Positions 47,101 to 55,927 of a DNA stretch of 64,000 bases are shown piece by piece. Every line of letters starts with the position of its first letter. Position 1 is the first letter of the stretch. The stretch lies in IMG/VR virus record IMGVR_UViG_3300020202_000074, positions 1-64,000 of that record. One strand, given 5' to 3'. The notes beneath the pieces were generated by a model. That model saw nothing but the letters and a program-made list of their open reading frames with translations. It did not search any database and was not told where the DNA came from. The position numbers were made by a program, and so were the translations under genes. Source of the stretch: a virus.

Positions 47101-47858
47101 GGGAAGGGACCCGCCGAGGTGTGGCCCAGCTTCGTGAGGGTGTACGACGCGGCGTTGCCCGAGGTGCCGGGGCTGGTCGAGCCGCTCACCGAGCTGCTCA
47201 CGCTGCTCACCGCCGTCACCGCTGCGACCGCGTTCACGTAGAAGAGCGCGGGATCCCGACCCTGGATGAAGATGTAGATCAGGCGCCCGAAGACCAGCAC
47301 ATCCATCTGCGCGGTCGGGCTTACGCCATCAACAAGCTTGTATCCCTTGGTGCCGAAGCTAGACGTAGTAGAGCTTCCCAGAGCGGCGTCTCCGGTGGAA
47401 TCCCAGAAGTCAATGAACACATCAGCAAGGCCTGGTAGTCCGGTTGGATTCCCGCTCGACGTAGAAGATCCAAGGTCTGCACCAGTGCTGAAGGAGTGGC
47501 TCCCAGTGAGGCTGGTGTTGGAGACGCTGGTGGATGTAGCAGCGGACTGGAGGCCCAGAGCCCGCGATCGCGTCGCTCGGTAAACGAAGCCGAATCCATA
47601 CTTGTCCGCTCCGATTCGGAAGTTGACAGGGAAGAAGTCCGTGACGACTGACGTCTCATCGTGCAGATCGTCGGCGTAGAAGTCCAGCTCGTAGACCTTG
47701 CGGAAGCCCGAGACCGGCCGAATCCCTCCCTGGAGAGTGCCATCAACGCCGATCAGCTCGTAAGCCATGCCCTGTGGCGTACCGACCCGCGTGAGCTCCT
47801 TGTTCTCACTCGTGCGGATCAGATCGTTCTTCCAGAATGTCTGGATCTCTGTCCCCAT
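44121..47858 (-). CDS. Tail tubular/nozzle protein, gp12-like
   Basis: The 1245-residue protein opens with FWKNDLIRTSENKELTRVGT and the beta-rich GYKLVDGVSPTAQMDVLVFG, then a Ser/Thr-rich region (residues 300-400). It ends in a beta domain. Place and size fit the nozzle (tail tubular B) of podoviruses, though it is longer than T7 gp12 (about 800 residues). The Ser-rich stretch looks like an inserted flexible part. No catalytic motif is seen. Confidence 0.6.
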   Translation of the reverse strand: MGTEIQTFWKNDLIRTSENKELTRVGTPQGMAYELIGVDGTLQGGIRPVSGFRKVYELDFYADDLHDETSVVTDFFPVNFRIGADKYGFGFVYRATRSRALGLQSAATSTSVSNTSLTGSHSFSTGADLGSSTSSGNPTGLPGLADVFIDFWDSTGDAALGSSTTSSFGTKGYKLVDGVSPTAQMDVLVFGRLIYIFIQGRDPALFYVNAVAAVTAVSSVSSSVSGSTSPGTSGNAASYTLTKLGHTSAGPFPGPGRQPLLISPQNATALGNLAVPPGSVTYKRPMVGQVVLTTVGPQASGLYGDITGGFTSESGWGSSSFLEGTSYGTNTLSTTSNAGSNFQSTTSVTVSSNITTSSSGASMLDSHSSSASYSDPTSSCSDTSGTGSLSANAPKIIAGIGIIQPLSTLASPPFNFGLLNRPKTQTVSFRLYDQFVAGFASNNYPNATHVVIPTSVEFYFASLDEYLGNPAVLDTPVFTATNAVSNKGFVAADGQVTFYPSNIKNIKSGTVYLWGIRAFNGSTACGFSAGNYDEPVAGGTDIPPNISELAFSTKIGGFFKYRTVEGVDGNSASSDNPGGATGKYAAQKFEPGDYSFGVFLYDSKTGRKSAMSEVAQAREQDFNVGLTSELSDDNASHYVAVELGYDPAKFDQAYIYRSVKLQDAGGTFIASIRHLDAVINLADYHTIKNQTGQPWAPATTSYRHAVYFYRLEDKQLVHQDAYYDPSQFDESMPKGGTALFYGDTMFVSRITESNPKSTADEVRQDDGIRGIGELRYSSLASISPELFPPGNRFVPAVPTNEIVRMKKIGPNAVGFSKDRLYHIRREGYSVKPQEMHEGYGIVGHKAVDAVGSLAYYVTPKGVKAVNSLGELDDFKALDVLIQNAWVNNLENVSVAFDPFVGAVFIHNPDLEHTAVVWFNTGMITELVDMVFSETKQGSWPSTFTNYASTLTDRALFLQNAPKTTAATVVAGFKPRIYVLDHDSSRDISGSSSFNGQARRTLLDMTGDSRFETSLAFGSSSTGTLTLTGGTLGTNFEGCYVYVMDCPTASFIGMKAKVQAKLSATEVRLVNATDLLNLPVGSRVGFSPVYFRWVGPNLGLQDQDGMIYGSGDFHRVKQLDALGCSFVDVSGPPVGDEVSSSSSGFGDSSTDAKYRALVYRGTEANPTSKVFPKDNAGDVVPSVHEIEGERWAAFGEPTSQFQAAHGVMGVALSPGVEVFCPDLDFRLLSVLCAGKILDTFRTRRPS

Positions 47859-47890
47859 ATCCCCCCACTAAACCCCACTTCGATCCACCC

Positions 47891-48592
47891 TTACTTGCCC
47901 CGAGCCATCAGGTCGATGTACGCCTGGGCGTCCTCGGGCCCAATCCACTCCTTGAGCTGGAGGTTGTGGCCATCATAGAGGCCGATCTCCTTATGCCCCA
48001 CCCCATACCCGCTAGTACCAGGTAGACCCTTGAGCCCCACATGCTTCGGGTGGTAGGACTTCAAGCGCACCCGGCTCACCGGCGCCTTCCACAGCGAGAC
48101 ATCAATGGTATACGCCTCGTCGGCTGCTTTGACCTTGAGCAGCTCCGTGAACATCGGAATCAGCTCTCCCCGAAAGGCGGTGCTCCCGAGGCACGCCCAG
48201 TCCCCAGGCACCCAACTCCGCCACCGGTGGTACCGAAGGTTGAAGTGGTTGTTGGGCGTAAAACCGGACAGCTCCACCTTTCGCAGGGCGGTGCGGTGGC
48301 ACTGGAGGTAGTCGGGGGCGTACCAGTCGTCATCCTCGATGATGCAGACGATCTCCCCTTTTATGTGGGGAATCGCAGCCAGCAGGTTCCTCGCGAGCGA
48401 GGATCGAGGCCCCTCATCGGTCGACACTTCCCGCTGAACGACAAGTTGGTTGCCCGTGTACTCGTAGGGTTCGCCGTCGTTGACCACGATCCACTGGATG
48501 TCGTCGTCGTCGTGGACCTGCCGAGCGATCCACCGTTCCGTAAGCGCAAAGGCGCCCGGTCGTCCCCTCGTCGGCGTCACCAAAGTTATCAC
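47891..48592 (-). CDS. Glycosyltransferase, family 2-like
   Basis: The 233-residue protein opens MITLVTPTRGRPGAFAL and has DxD-type acids in IIEDDDWYAPDYLQCHRTAL, hallmarks of GT-A family 2 enzymes. It would add a sugar from a nucleotide donor. It overlaps the next gene by ATGA and lies between tail genes, so modification of virion or host-surface glycans is plausible. Confidence 0.75.
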   Translation of the reverse strand: MITLVTPTRGRPGAFALTERWIARQVHDDDDIQWIVVNDGEPYEYTGNQLVVQREVSTDEGPRSSLARNLLAAIPHIKGEIVCIIEDDDWYAPDYLQCHRTALRKVELSGFTPNNHFNLRYHRWRSWVPGDWACLGSTAFRGELIPMFTELLKVKAADEAYTIDVSLWKAPVSRVRLKSYHPKHVGLKGLPGTSGYGVGHKEIGLYDGHNLQLKEWIGPEDAQAYIDLMARGK

Positions 48593-50070
48593 GGCGGGTT
48601 TACCCCCTCTGGCAGCTTCTTCCCACCTGCCTTCACGGTGTCATACCAACCGAAGGTATCCAGGGCAGCGGGGTCGTTGAAGCGATCCGCTTCCGCGACA
48701 CAGGCATCGTATGGCTTGTGGTCGAAGGCCTCCAGCCCACTATTTGGATTGCAGTTGAAGACCTTCATCCCCTGCGCCTCCATCAACGGCCGGAGAGCCT
48801 TGAACCGGATGTTGAGGTCCCGATAGGTGTTGTTGTTCCCCCGAATGGCGCCAGCGCACCGCTCTTGCGGAAATGCGTACTTCTTCTCCTCGGACATCTT
48901 GAAGTCGCACCCGACCAGGTTGACGGTGCGGAACCCCAGGTAGAAGAGCAGCCGCATGGCCGCCAGCATCACGGAGCGGGAACCGCCGCAGCCCAGAGAG
49001 TCGACCACCTTCTTGTGGTTCCCCCAGTTCACGGTATCCTCGTGGAGGTACTCGTTGACTTTGAAGTGCTCGTTGCGCTTGTAGAACAGGAGGTTCGGCA
49101 TCTCACCGACGGTCTTGCCGGACCAGCGCCACTTGCCCCCGTGCTTGGTGCCCAACCGCTTATTGATGAGTCCATACGGCACCAGCTTCAAGATGCCAGG
49201 GTCCTTCCAGCCCGCATCCAGGAATGTGCACGGGTCATCCACCGAGGTCCAGATCGTCGGACGCACCAGGCTCCAGGCGTTGTTGACCGCCATGGTCACT
49301 ACGCCCCGGCGCTGGATCTTCGAGAGGTCGAGCTCGTTGGACGAAGGCCCGCTGAGCACCAGGAACGCCGTAGCACCCTTCCAGTGATCCTCCATGCAGA
49401 AGGAGTGGCCCTGCTTATTGTATAGGAGCAGGTTGGATTGCTTCTTGGACGTCGGAGGCGGGCGCCTCGACTCCCTAGCGTCGTTCTGGTCCCGATAACC
49501 ATCCTTCACCAAGGGGTGGGTTGCATCGAGAGGTCCACCAGACACCGCAGGAGGCGAAGGGTCGTTCCCCACCACCATGTCGGTTGCGGGGGTCGTGATG
49601 TCCCACTCGCTGAGGGGCACGGTGTCGCTGACGATGGCGGTCTTCCAGGGCTTGAGGTGCTTGCACCACACATGGCTGGCGAAGCTCTGCACCTCGCGGA
49701 TCAGGTCCGGTCCGTCGGCGCCGTGCACGACGATCACCTTCGCCCACGGCTTCAGCCGCCGTAGGGCCTCCACCCGCTGCGCTCCGCTCCCGTGGTCGAT
49801 GAGCGCCAGCCCCCACTCCTTGTCGTAGGGCACCTGCGAGTAGTCCGACACGATCGTGAATGTGTGGTGGGGACGAACCCCGATGTCTTTGAGCGCGTCC
49901 GCGTACGGGCCAGGGTGCTCGCACGTGTGCAGGAGCCGGCCCATCTTCCCGCACAGGTCGCTAAGGATTGGAGTGCTGTAGAAGCCGCCGCCGATTTCCA
50001 GCACGCTTCCGTAGGTGTTGCACAGCGCCGTCACGAGGAACGGCAAGTGAGTGTGAAATCCGTCCGCCAT
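48589..50070 (-). CDS. Methyltransferase-like plus DUF115-like fusion
   Basis: Residues 1-150 are a Rossmann domain (GSVLEIGGGFYSTPILSDL, HTCEHPGPYADALKDIG, WGLALIDHGSGAQRVEAL), as in SAM-dependent methyltransferases. A linker with DMVVGNDPSPP holds the repeat word. Residues 220-470 are DUF115/sialyltransferase-like (FLVLSGPSSNELDLSKIQRR, AVNNAWSLVRPTIWTSVDDP, LGFRTVNLVGCDFK). The two modules likely act on one glycan. The ATG at 50070 follows AAGGAGG at longer spacing. Confidence 0.65.
   Translation of the reverse strand: MADGFHTHLPFLVTALCNTYGSVLEIGGGFYSTPILSDLCGKMGRLLHTCEHPGPYADALKDIGVRPHHTFTIVSDYSQVPYDKEWGLALIDHGSGAQRVEALRRLKPWAKVIVVHGADGPDLIREVQSFASHVWCKHLKPWKTAIVSDTVPLSEWDITTPATDMVVGNDPSPPAVSGGPLDATHPLVKDGYRDQNDARESRRPPPTSKKQSNLLLYNKQGHSFCMEDHWKGATAFLVLSGPSSNELDLSKIQRRGVVTMAVNNAWSLVRPTIWTSVDDPCTFLDAGWKDPGILKLVPYGLINKRLGTKHGGKWRWSGKTVGEMPNLLFYKRNEHFKVNEYLHEDTVNWGNHKKVVDSLGCGGSRSVMLAAMRLLFYLGFRTVNLVGCDFKMSEEKKYAFPQERCAGAIRGNNNTYRDLNIRFKALRPLMEAQGMKVFNCNPNSGLEAFDHKPYDACVAEADRFNDPAALDTFGWYDTVKAGGKKLPEGVNPP
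49566..49576 (+). repeat. TCCCCACCACC word
   Basis: An exact copy in the linker between the methyltransferase-like and DUF115-like domains. Confidence 0.8.
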
Positions 50071-50086
50071 CCCGCCCCCAACCTCC

Positions 50087-51292
50087 TTATGCGTTGCCGT
50101 TGTCCACGGTCTCCACGACACAGTTCGTGGCCGTAATGGTATTCCCCGCATCCGCCACACTGTACGTAGCGGTGATGTCGATTCCTTTGGTCGTCGTGGT
50201 GTCGATGGTCACTGCCGCCGTGGTCACCATCCCGTACTTCGTGATGGCTCCGGAGCCACCCATGAACTCCGCCGTGCCTTGGCCGTGCACGGTGCCACTG
50301 GCTCCCCGCGACCGGCAGGTGATCAGGGACTCCACGGTCCAGCCGGTGTTCGTGAGCCCCGTCACCAGGTTCTGGGCTGTAGTCTGGTGGATGATCGTCC
50401 CGCCCAGCTTCACCTTGATGTTCAGCGTCCCGGCGCCAGCCCCCAAGGTTGACTGGTACCCGCAGATCTTGACCCGGATGCTCTTGCCAGCCGTGAAGAA
50501 CCCGATGGGCAATGTCATGTTGCCGACACCGCCTCCTACCAACGACGTCTCCACCGTGGTGTTGGCGACCGTCTTGTCTGCCGTGGCGATGAAGTTCGCG
50601 CAGTCACAGCCAAGCCCGTAACCCGAAGCATTCGACGAGGTGTCGTCGAACTCGTTGGCGTTGGGTGAGAAGGGGTTGAAGCAGTCCTGGATGCTTCCGT
50701 TGTTTGAAGTGCAGCTGTTCGCCCCCGCCCCCGTCGGACCCGTAGGTCCCGTGGAGCCAGTGCTCCCGGTGCTACCCGCGCTCCCCGTGGGCCCCGTAGG
50801 TCCCGTTGGTCCGGTGCACGATTCGGGACACTGCCCAGCAGGCCCAGCAGGACCCGGCGGGCCGGGAGGTCCCGGAGGACCAGAAGGACCGCTAGGTCCA
50901 GTGGGGCCCGTAGGGCCGCTCGGCCCCGAAGGACCAGAGGGCCCCGTAGGTCCCGTTGGACCCGTGAGCCCCGGAGGGCCAGGCGGTCCACCGCCACCAC
51001 CACCGGGGGGTCCCGGAGGACCCGGAGGCGCGATACCCGGAGGTAGGTGGATGACCACCGTCTCGCCGGCCGGCCGAGCGTTCTGGTACTGGAAGGACAG
51101 GGTTCGGATGTCGGGGCCGGTGCCCAGGTAGAAGCCGGGGCCCTCCCGCGCTTTGCGTTGCCCGAACACCTCGGCCAGGGTCTTCGACTTGGCGGCACCA
51201 AACCGGCCCCGGAAGGTACGCGAGTACCAGTCATTCAGGGTGGCCTGATTGTTGAGAATGTCCTGTGGATTCTGGACCGTTGAGAAAGGCAT
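50087..51292 (-). CDS. Collagen-like tail fibre protein
   Basis: Residues 1-75 may attach to the tail. Residues about 80-195 are a run of Gly-x-y triplets, largely GPP and GPT, that should form a collagen-type triple helix. Residues 230-401 are a beta-rich trimer domain that could contact the host. Such fibres occur in podo- and siphoviruses. The triplet DNA is also open on the + strand as Pro/Gly shadow sequence. Confidence 0.75.
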   Translation of the reverse strand: MPFSTVQNPQDILNNQATLNDWYSRTFRGRFGAAKSKTLAEVFGQRKAREGPGFYLGTGPDIRTLSFQYQNARPAGETVVIHLPPGIAPPGPPGPPGGGGGGPPGPPGLTGPTGPTGPSGPSGPSGPTGPTGPSGPSGPPGPPGPPGPAGPAGQCPESCTGPTGPTGPTGSAGSTGSTGSTGPTGPTGAGANSCTSNNGSIQDCFNPFSPNANEFDDTSSNASGYGLGCDCANFIATADKTVANTTVETSLVGGGVGNMTLPIGFFTAGKSIRVKICGYQSTLGAGAGTLNIKVKLGGTIIHQTTAQNLVTGLTNTGWTVESLITCRSRGASGTVHGQGTAEFMGGSGAITKYGMVTTAAVTIDTTTTKGIDITATYSVADAGNTITATNCVVETVDNGNA

Positions 51293-51310
51293 CCCCCCAG
51301 CGCCCTCCTA

Positions 51311-52216
51311 TTACGGGAACAGAAACCGGTTTGCCGGATGATCCACGGTGTCACGATCGAAGGCCTTGCCGTTGCGCATCTGGAGATTGGCGAGGTTGTC
51401 CTTGATCGTCTTCATCGCCTTCATGTACTCCTTTTCCAAGAAAGCGATCTTCTTCTCCGAAGCGCCGGTCGCGGCACCCAGCTTCAACGCGCATCCCAAG
51501 CTGATGGCCTCGTACATGGGCTGTGAAGCACAGGGAGCGATCTCATAGACGTAGGTGTCCGAGAACCCGCCAGACGAACTGGAGGACTCCGACGACCCTG
51601 CTCCGCTGGAGCTCGATGATCCGCCTGACGCGTCGAGGGTGAACGGCACCCGAACAGTTACCGTCCGACTATCGACGTCGTACGATTCGATGATTCTTTC
51701 TTGGATTGCCCCGCTTGAGGGGAGCAACCTCAGGATCGCCCCCGCGTATGCGTTGGGCCTCCGGTCCACAAGCCCGTAGGTAGGTGCCGAGGCTAGTGTG
51801 AACACCTTGTTCCGCAAGCTGCCAGTTCCGTAGTGGCATAGGACGTCTCCGCTGGGTATGTACCAGATATCCACCGTCTCATCGGCGGTGGGCTTCGGCA
51901 ACATCTGGAGCACGTTTCCTTGGATGCTCCACCCCGGACCGCTGGGGTTGAACACCCCTCTCGGATACGCCTCCTTGGTGATGCGACCGTTCGAGTCTAG
52001 AACCGCCAGCCGCCAGATTTCCTGCACGTTAGGTGGAAGAAGGTAATATTCGGTATCCGAATCTAGAGCTACCGAGTGCCGGATCGTGATCGGGTTGTCC
52101 TGGTTCAGGTTCAAGCGAGCGAGGACGTCCACCATCACCGGGTAGATGAGGTGCTGGACCATGAACGCGTCCTTGTACTTGGCGTCCGTTGTCGGCACGT
52201 CACAGTAGAAGCGCAC
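51311..52216 (-). CDS. Tail tubular protein A-like (gp11-like)
   Basis: The 301-residue protein has the layout of podovirus adaptor/gatekeeper proteins: a helical N-terminus (LIYPVMVDVLARLNLNQDNP), a beta middle with YYLLPPNVQEIWRLAVLD, and a helical C-terminus (YEAISLGCALKLGAATGASE). A Ser-rich insert lies at about 205-225. It follows the capsid genes in the order expected for a head-tail adaptor. Confidence 0.65.
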   Translation of the reverse strand: MRFYCDVPTTDAKYKDAFMVQHLIYPVMVDVLARLNLNQDNPITIRHSVALDSDTEYYLLPPNVQEIWRLAVLDSNGRITKEAYPRGVFNPSGPGWSIQGNVLQMLPKPTADETVDIWYIPSGDVLCHYGTGSLRNKVFTLASAPTYGLVDRRPNAYAGAILRLLPSSGAIQERIIESYDVDSRTVTVRVPFTLDASGGSSSSSGAGSSESSSSSGGFSDTYVYEIAPCASQPMYEAISLGCALKLGAATGASEKKIAFLEKEYMKAMKTIKDNLANLQMRNGKAFDRDTVDHPANRFLFP

Positions 52217-52261
52217 GCGTTCGAGGACTGTCAGCAGAAAAGAGTGGCTGGAATGAATGGC

Positions 52262-52819
52262 TTAGTCCCCCTTTAGCTTCGACAACTCATTCATGGCACC
52301 ACCGCCCTGGAGGGCCGCCTCCCTTGCGCTGAGGAACGGCACCCCGTCAGACAGCAGCTTCGCCGACTGCTCCATCCCCTTGTGACGCATCCACTTGCTC
52401 GTCTCCTGCCGCTGCGTGTACGTCTCCTCCTTGGCCGCCCTCAGCTCGGAGTGGCGGTCCCGAATCTGCTGGTGCATGCGTTGGGCCATCTGTCGTGAGC
52501 CGACCATGCGATACTTCCAGAAGTCGGCCCGCTCGATGCGGTTGTGTATCCAGTCGGGAGGGGCGTCAAAAGTATCCAGTTCGAGACAGACTCGTGGTGT
52601 GTGACCTCGGGGGTCCAGCATCCAATGGGCAAGCACAAACGAACCGACCTCCCGATGCACATACACGAACAGATCGTCCCGTTCCAGCACCCGTTGCAGC
52701 CAGTGCACGAACTCTCCATGGGGCAGCACCTCGTGCCGTTCATCCATCCACAAGCCCTGACCGATGGCCAGCTCCACGGGGTCGATAATGACTTCAAAGT
52801 CCGTCACCTGGTTCTCCAT
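52262..52819 (-). CDS. Hypothetical virion-associated protein, 185 aa
   Basis: The first 100 residues look like a compact alpha/beta domain (FEVIIDPVELAIGQGLWM, FVYVHREVGSFVLAHWML). The rest is helical (QMAQRMHQQIRDRHSELRAA). It lies between capsid and adaptor genes, so a head-completion role is plausible. No family is recognised. Confidence 0.55.
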   Translation of the reverse strand: MENQVTDFEVIIDPVELAIGQGLWMDERHEVLPHGEFVHWLQRVLERDDLFVYVHREVGSFVLAHWMLDPRGHTPRVCLELDTFDAPPDWIHNRIERADFWKYRMVGSRQMAQRMHQQIRDRHSELRAAKEETYTQRQETSKWMRHKGMEQSAKLLSDGVPFLSAREAALQGGGAMNELSKLKGD

Positions 52820-52826
52820 TCAAGCA

Positions 52827-52860
52827 GCTAGGGCACTACCCGTAAGGATAGCACCCTAGC
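52827..52860. promoter_or_regulatory. Hairpin between - strand genes
   Basis: GCTAGGG (52827-52833) pairs with CCCTAGC (52854-52860) around 20 bases. It lies just upstream of the gene starting at 52819 and may control or process its mRNA. Confidence 0.45.
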
Positions 52861-52912
52861 GCCTGAAAGGAGCCCTCTCCCTTTTCCTCTTTCCCCTCGC
52901 GGGGATCGTAGG

Positions 52913-53182
52913 TTACTTGCGTTCAGGCAGCGAAATCGAATCCGAACCCGTGCCGCTGGTCATCACTCGGTCAGGCAGCGAGCTGGAGAGGTCGCCCGAG
53001 AAGGACGCCGACTCCGAGCCGAAGCCACCGGTGTTGGACGTCGCGCCCGAAGACGCGGAGCCCGACCAGCTGAGGCTGTTCTCGATGACCGCCCGCATTT
53101 GGTGTTCGAGGCGAATGAGACGCCGCCCGTACTCGGTGAGCAGCGTAGTGATTTGTTCTTGCGTAAGTACAGGACGACCCAT
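52913..53182 (-). CDS. Hypothetical protein, 89 aa
   Basis: Residues 8-38 are a helical coiled segment (EQITTLLTEYGRRLIRLEHQ). The remainder is Ser/Gly-rich. A trimerising virion protein or decoration linker is possible. It lies between the capsid gene and the head-tail genes and its start is preceded by AAAGGAA. Confidence 0.55.
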   Translation of the reverse strand: MGRPVLTQEQITTLLTEYGRRLIRLEHQMRAVIENSLSWSGSASSGATSNTGGFGSESASFSGDLSSSLPDRVMTSGTGSDSISLPERK

Positions 53183-53206
53183 GTTCGTTCCTTTCTTCGT
53201 ACTCGG

Positions 53207-53232
53207 TCCCCAGCCCCCCGGTGAAGGGGGGC
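53207..53232 (-). terminator. Strong hairpin after the capsid gene
   Basis: AGCCCCCC pairs with GGGGGGCT around GGTGAA, extended outwards by GGTCCC/GGAACC-type pairing. It lies 35 bases past the capsid stop in the - direction and probably sets transcript levels. No T run is seen. Confidence 0.55.
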
Positions 53233-53267
53233 TAGGAACCGACGATTTCAGTTAGTGCCGCTAGGGT

Positions 53268-54878
53268 TTAGCTATCGGCGTACACGCGATCCTCGGTCAG
53301 ACCGGTCATCTTCAGGCCGGCGGGCTGATCCCACGGCATGATCTGCATACGCAGCATGCCGGGCATCTGAGCACCTTCGGTCAGAAGGTTGACGGCACCA
53401 GCGTTGCCGCTGGAGGTCTGGTAGATGGGCAGCCGGTTGGTCCCGGTGCCGGTGATCGCGCCGGCGACGAAGCGGAACGGAATATGGCTCTTGACCCGTT
53501 CGTTGCTGGAGACGCCCTTGGGATCCGGAGGCACGATGCGCCGCCAGTTGTTTCCGCCCTTACGGATGCCGTACACGGTGCCGGTCTCGATGTAGTTCGA
53601 GGTGTACCCGGTGTAGTTGCGGCCGTCCATAGTGAACACGAAGCCACCCTTGTGCGGATCACCGTTGCTGGAGCCCTGGGCCCGAAGGCTGGACAGGTCA
53701 CCATACCCACGCGGAGTGAACTCGCGACCGATACGCGCACCCTCATAGGCGAGCCACACGCCGTCCGAAGCGATCAGACAGTCGATGTACTGGCCATGCT
53801 TGGTCTTCGCGCGGTGGAAGCCACGGAGCGTCTTGCGGAGCTCGTGCTCGGTGAGGACACCGTTGACGGCTCGGAAGAAGCTCTTGAACTCCGGATGCGT
53901 GTTGACGTTGATGGCATCGGCCGCGATGGCCTCGGCACCCAGCAACGTGTTGACGTTGTTGTTGGTGGCACCGTTGGAGTCGCCGGTCTTCATCCAGCTG
54001 TTGATGCCCGCGATGCCCTTGAAGCTCGGGCTCGCACCCGCGCCGCTGTTGGCATACACAATGAGATCACCGGCGACCGGCACAACACCGGGGCCCCAGC
54101 TCGCCACCGCGACATTGGAAGTGAGTTCCACAACATTGCGGAGTTCGTCCACCTTCGTCACATATAGCTGGATTCGAGTGGTCTTGTCTTGGCCGACGCC
54201 TGTGGTGTTCGCCAGGGTGTCGTTCTTGCGATAGACGCCCGAGGCCGCGTAGATGTCCACCCGTTGGCCGATGCTGAAGCGGTCGGTAGCCAGGTTGCCA
54301 GGGCTGAAGGTGACCGTCGCACCGGAGTTGGTGATGCTCGTCATCGCACACAGCGAGTAGCTGGAGTTCTGCGAGACGTACCACATGTTGCACAAAGTGT
54401 GCGCAATGTTCCGGGCGAAGCCTTCCAGCTTCGGAGCGATAACTTCACCGATGAATGCGGGGGTCGCCTCCGCCTGGAGCTCACCGAGAGTGAGCATCAG
54501 GTTGGTCATCATCGACCGCATGGGAATAGCCAGCCGGTACGGCGTCGCATTGGCGCCATCCAGCGGGTTCGGCCACGTCTGGTTCAGGTTCTGCTGGTGC
54601 AACTTCACGCCGAAGGCGGTGGTGGTGTCACCGTACAGGGTGACGTCGCCGTAGTTGGCGGCACCCTCTTCGATGACGCCGTTCATGGAGCCCATGTAGA
54701 CCTTGATGACGTGCATATCACGTCCAAGCTCGTTGGAACCCACGACGCCCTGGCTGGAAACGATGGTGTCTTCCCACACCGGGTCCAGCGCCGGCATGAA
54801 GACTTCGATGTTCTTGTTGATGACCTCTTCGATCCGGTACTGATGCCGGTTGAAGAGGGAGTTAGTTACAGCCGCCAT
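53268..54878 (-). CDS. Major capsid protein
   Basis: The 536-residue protein is preceded (upstream on the - strand) by the scaffold gene and followed by small head genes. Its sequence has the mixed alpha/beta pattern of HK97-fold capsids: an N-terminal arm (RIEEVINKNIEVFMPALDPV), an internal helix (PAFIGEVIAPKLEGFARNIA) and strands near the end (GMLRMQIMPWDQPAGLKMTG). Length and gene order, rather than a sequence motif, carry the call. Confidence 0.8.
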   Translation of the reverse strand: MAAVTNSLFNRHQYRIEEVINKNIEVFMPALDPVWEDTIVSSQGVVGSNELGRDMHVIKVYMGSMNGVIEEGAANYGDVTLYGDTTTAFGVKLHQQNLNQTWPNPLDGANATPYRLAIPMRSMMTNLMLTLGELQAEATPAFIGEVIAPKLEGFARNIAHTLCNMWYVSQNSSYSLCAMTSITNSGATVTFSPGNLATDRFSIGQRVDIYAASGVYRKNDTLANTTGVGQDKTTRIQLYVTKVDELRNVVELTSNVAVASWGPGVVPVAGDLIVYANSGAGASPSFKGIAGINSWMKTGDSNGATNNNVNTLLGAEAIAADAINVNTHPEFKSFFRAVNGVLTEHELRKTLRGFHRAKTKHGQYIDCLIASDGVWLAYEGARIGREFTPRGYGDLSSLRAQGSSNGDPHKGGFVFTMDGRNYTGYTSNYIETGTVYGIRKGGNNWRRIVPPDPKGVSSNERVKSHIPFRFVAGAITGTGTNRLPIYQTSSGNAGAVNLLTEGAQMPGMLRMQIMPWDQPAGLKMTGLTEDRVYADS

Positions 54879-54967
54879 AGCAACCCCTTTGAGGTATTGC
54901 CGTCGACCGTTAGATCACTTCGCTGATGGGACCCTCCCACCCCCCGCCGTGACAACAGTCCAACGGA

Positions 54968-55927
54968 TCAGACCTTGCCCTCGCCGCCTTCACCGTCTTC
55001 CAGAGCCAACCGGCTCAGGACATCGGTATTCCACTCACGAACCTTCGTGGTGGTCGTTCCCATGTCGTCCTTGCCCTTTTCGTAGGTAGGCGTGGGAATC
55101 GGCTTCGAGCGCAACAACACGTCTTGACCCGTAACTGTTTCCGGCGCCCTCTTGAGTTTGTTGGGGTCGCCGATTACCGACAGGTATCCCTTGTACACTG
55201 CTTCCGCAGCGCCTTGGGACTCTTCCGCCAACCAGTCCTCCTCCACCCGCCGTCCAGTCGTGGACGAACGGATCTTGAGGCGGTTGATCGTCTCCCTCTG
55301 AATCTCCTCGGCGATCCGGTTCTTGGCTTCCGCCAACCCCTCCTCGCCACGGAGATCTTTGAGAGCCTTGAACAATAGGCTCATGTTAGGGTGTGAGTCA
55401 AGCACCTCTGCCGCCGACGCATGCAACGCCTTCTTGAGGCTCTGGACCCGATGTCGATCCATCTCCTCACGCAGTTGCTTCAACTCCGCCGCCGTCGCGG
55501 CATCCGGCGCCGTTTTCGTGGTCTCCACCTTCTTCTCTCCTTCATTGTCAGCCGGCTTGCTCGTGCCTGGGTCCAGGCTCTTGACGTACTCCTCGATATC
55601 CTCGGGGGCGTACCCCGCCTTAGAGAGAACGTGTCGCAAGGACTCCGACCGTTTGGCCGCATCCACCGAATCCCCCTGAAGCAGGGTCTCCGTGGCGGTC
55701 TTGTACTGGTCGTACTCGGACGACTTGGCCTCCGCCGCTTCTTTAGCCGCAATGATGTCCTTGATGGTCAGCTCCTTGCCGCCCACCTTCACCTTGGCGT
55801 CCAAGTCCAGAACCCCCGTCGCTCCCCCCTTGTTGGTTTCCCCACCACCATTTCCGGTGGGTTGCTCCCCTGCGGCGGGGTCGGTGTCGGCCATCAGGCG
55901 TCGCGTGCTATATCGAATAAAAGTCAT
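54968..55927 (-). CDS. Scaffolding protein
   Basis: The 319-residue protein is acidic and helical, with LTIKDIIAAKEAAEAKSSEY, a Lys/Glu middle (KKVETTKTAPDAATAAELKQ) and a helical C-terminus, directly upstream of the capsid gene. It has the usual properties of phage scaffolds. The N-terminal linker GNGGGETNKGG is encoded by a TCCCCACCACC copy. The ATG at 55927 follows GAGGAG and overlaps the previous stop by ATGA; a second start lies at 55894. Confidence 0.75.
   Translation of the reverse strand: MTFIRYSTRRLMADTDPAAGEQPTGNGGGETNKGGATGVLDLDAKVKVGGKELTIKDIIAAKEAAEAKSSEYDQYKTATETLLQGDSVDAAKRSESLRHVLSKAGYAPEDIEEYVKSLDPGTSKPADNEGEKKVETTKTAPDAATAAELKQLREEMDRHRVQSLKKALHASAAEVLDSHPNMSLLFKALKDLRGEEGLAEAKNRIAEEIQRETINRLKIRSSTTGRRVEEDWLAEESQGAAEAVYKGYLSVIGDPNKLKRAPETVTGQDVLLRSKPIPTPTYEKGKDDMGTTTTKVREWNTDVLSRLALEDGEGGEGKV
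55839..55849 (+). repeat. TCCCCACCACC word with hairpin
   Basis: CCCACC pairs with GGTGGG nine bases later. It lies in the linker coding of the scaffold gene. Confidence 0.8.

Noticed and set aside
50640-51131. Pro/Gly-rich ORF on the + strand
   Set aside because: It is the reverse-strand shadow of the collagen-like fibre gene.
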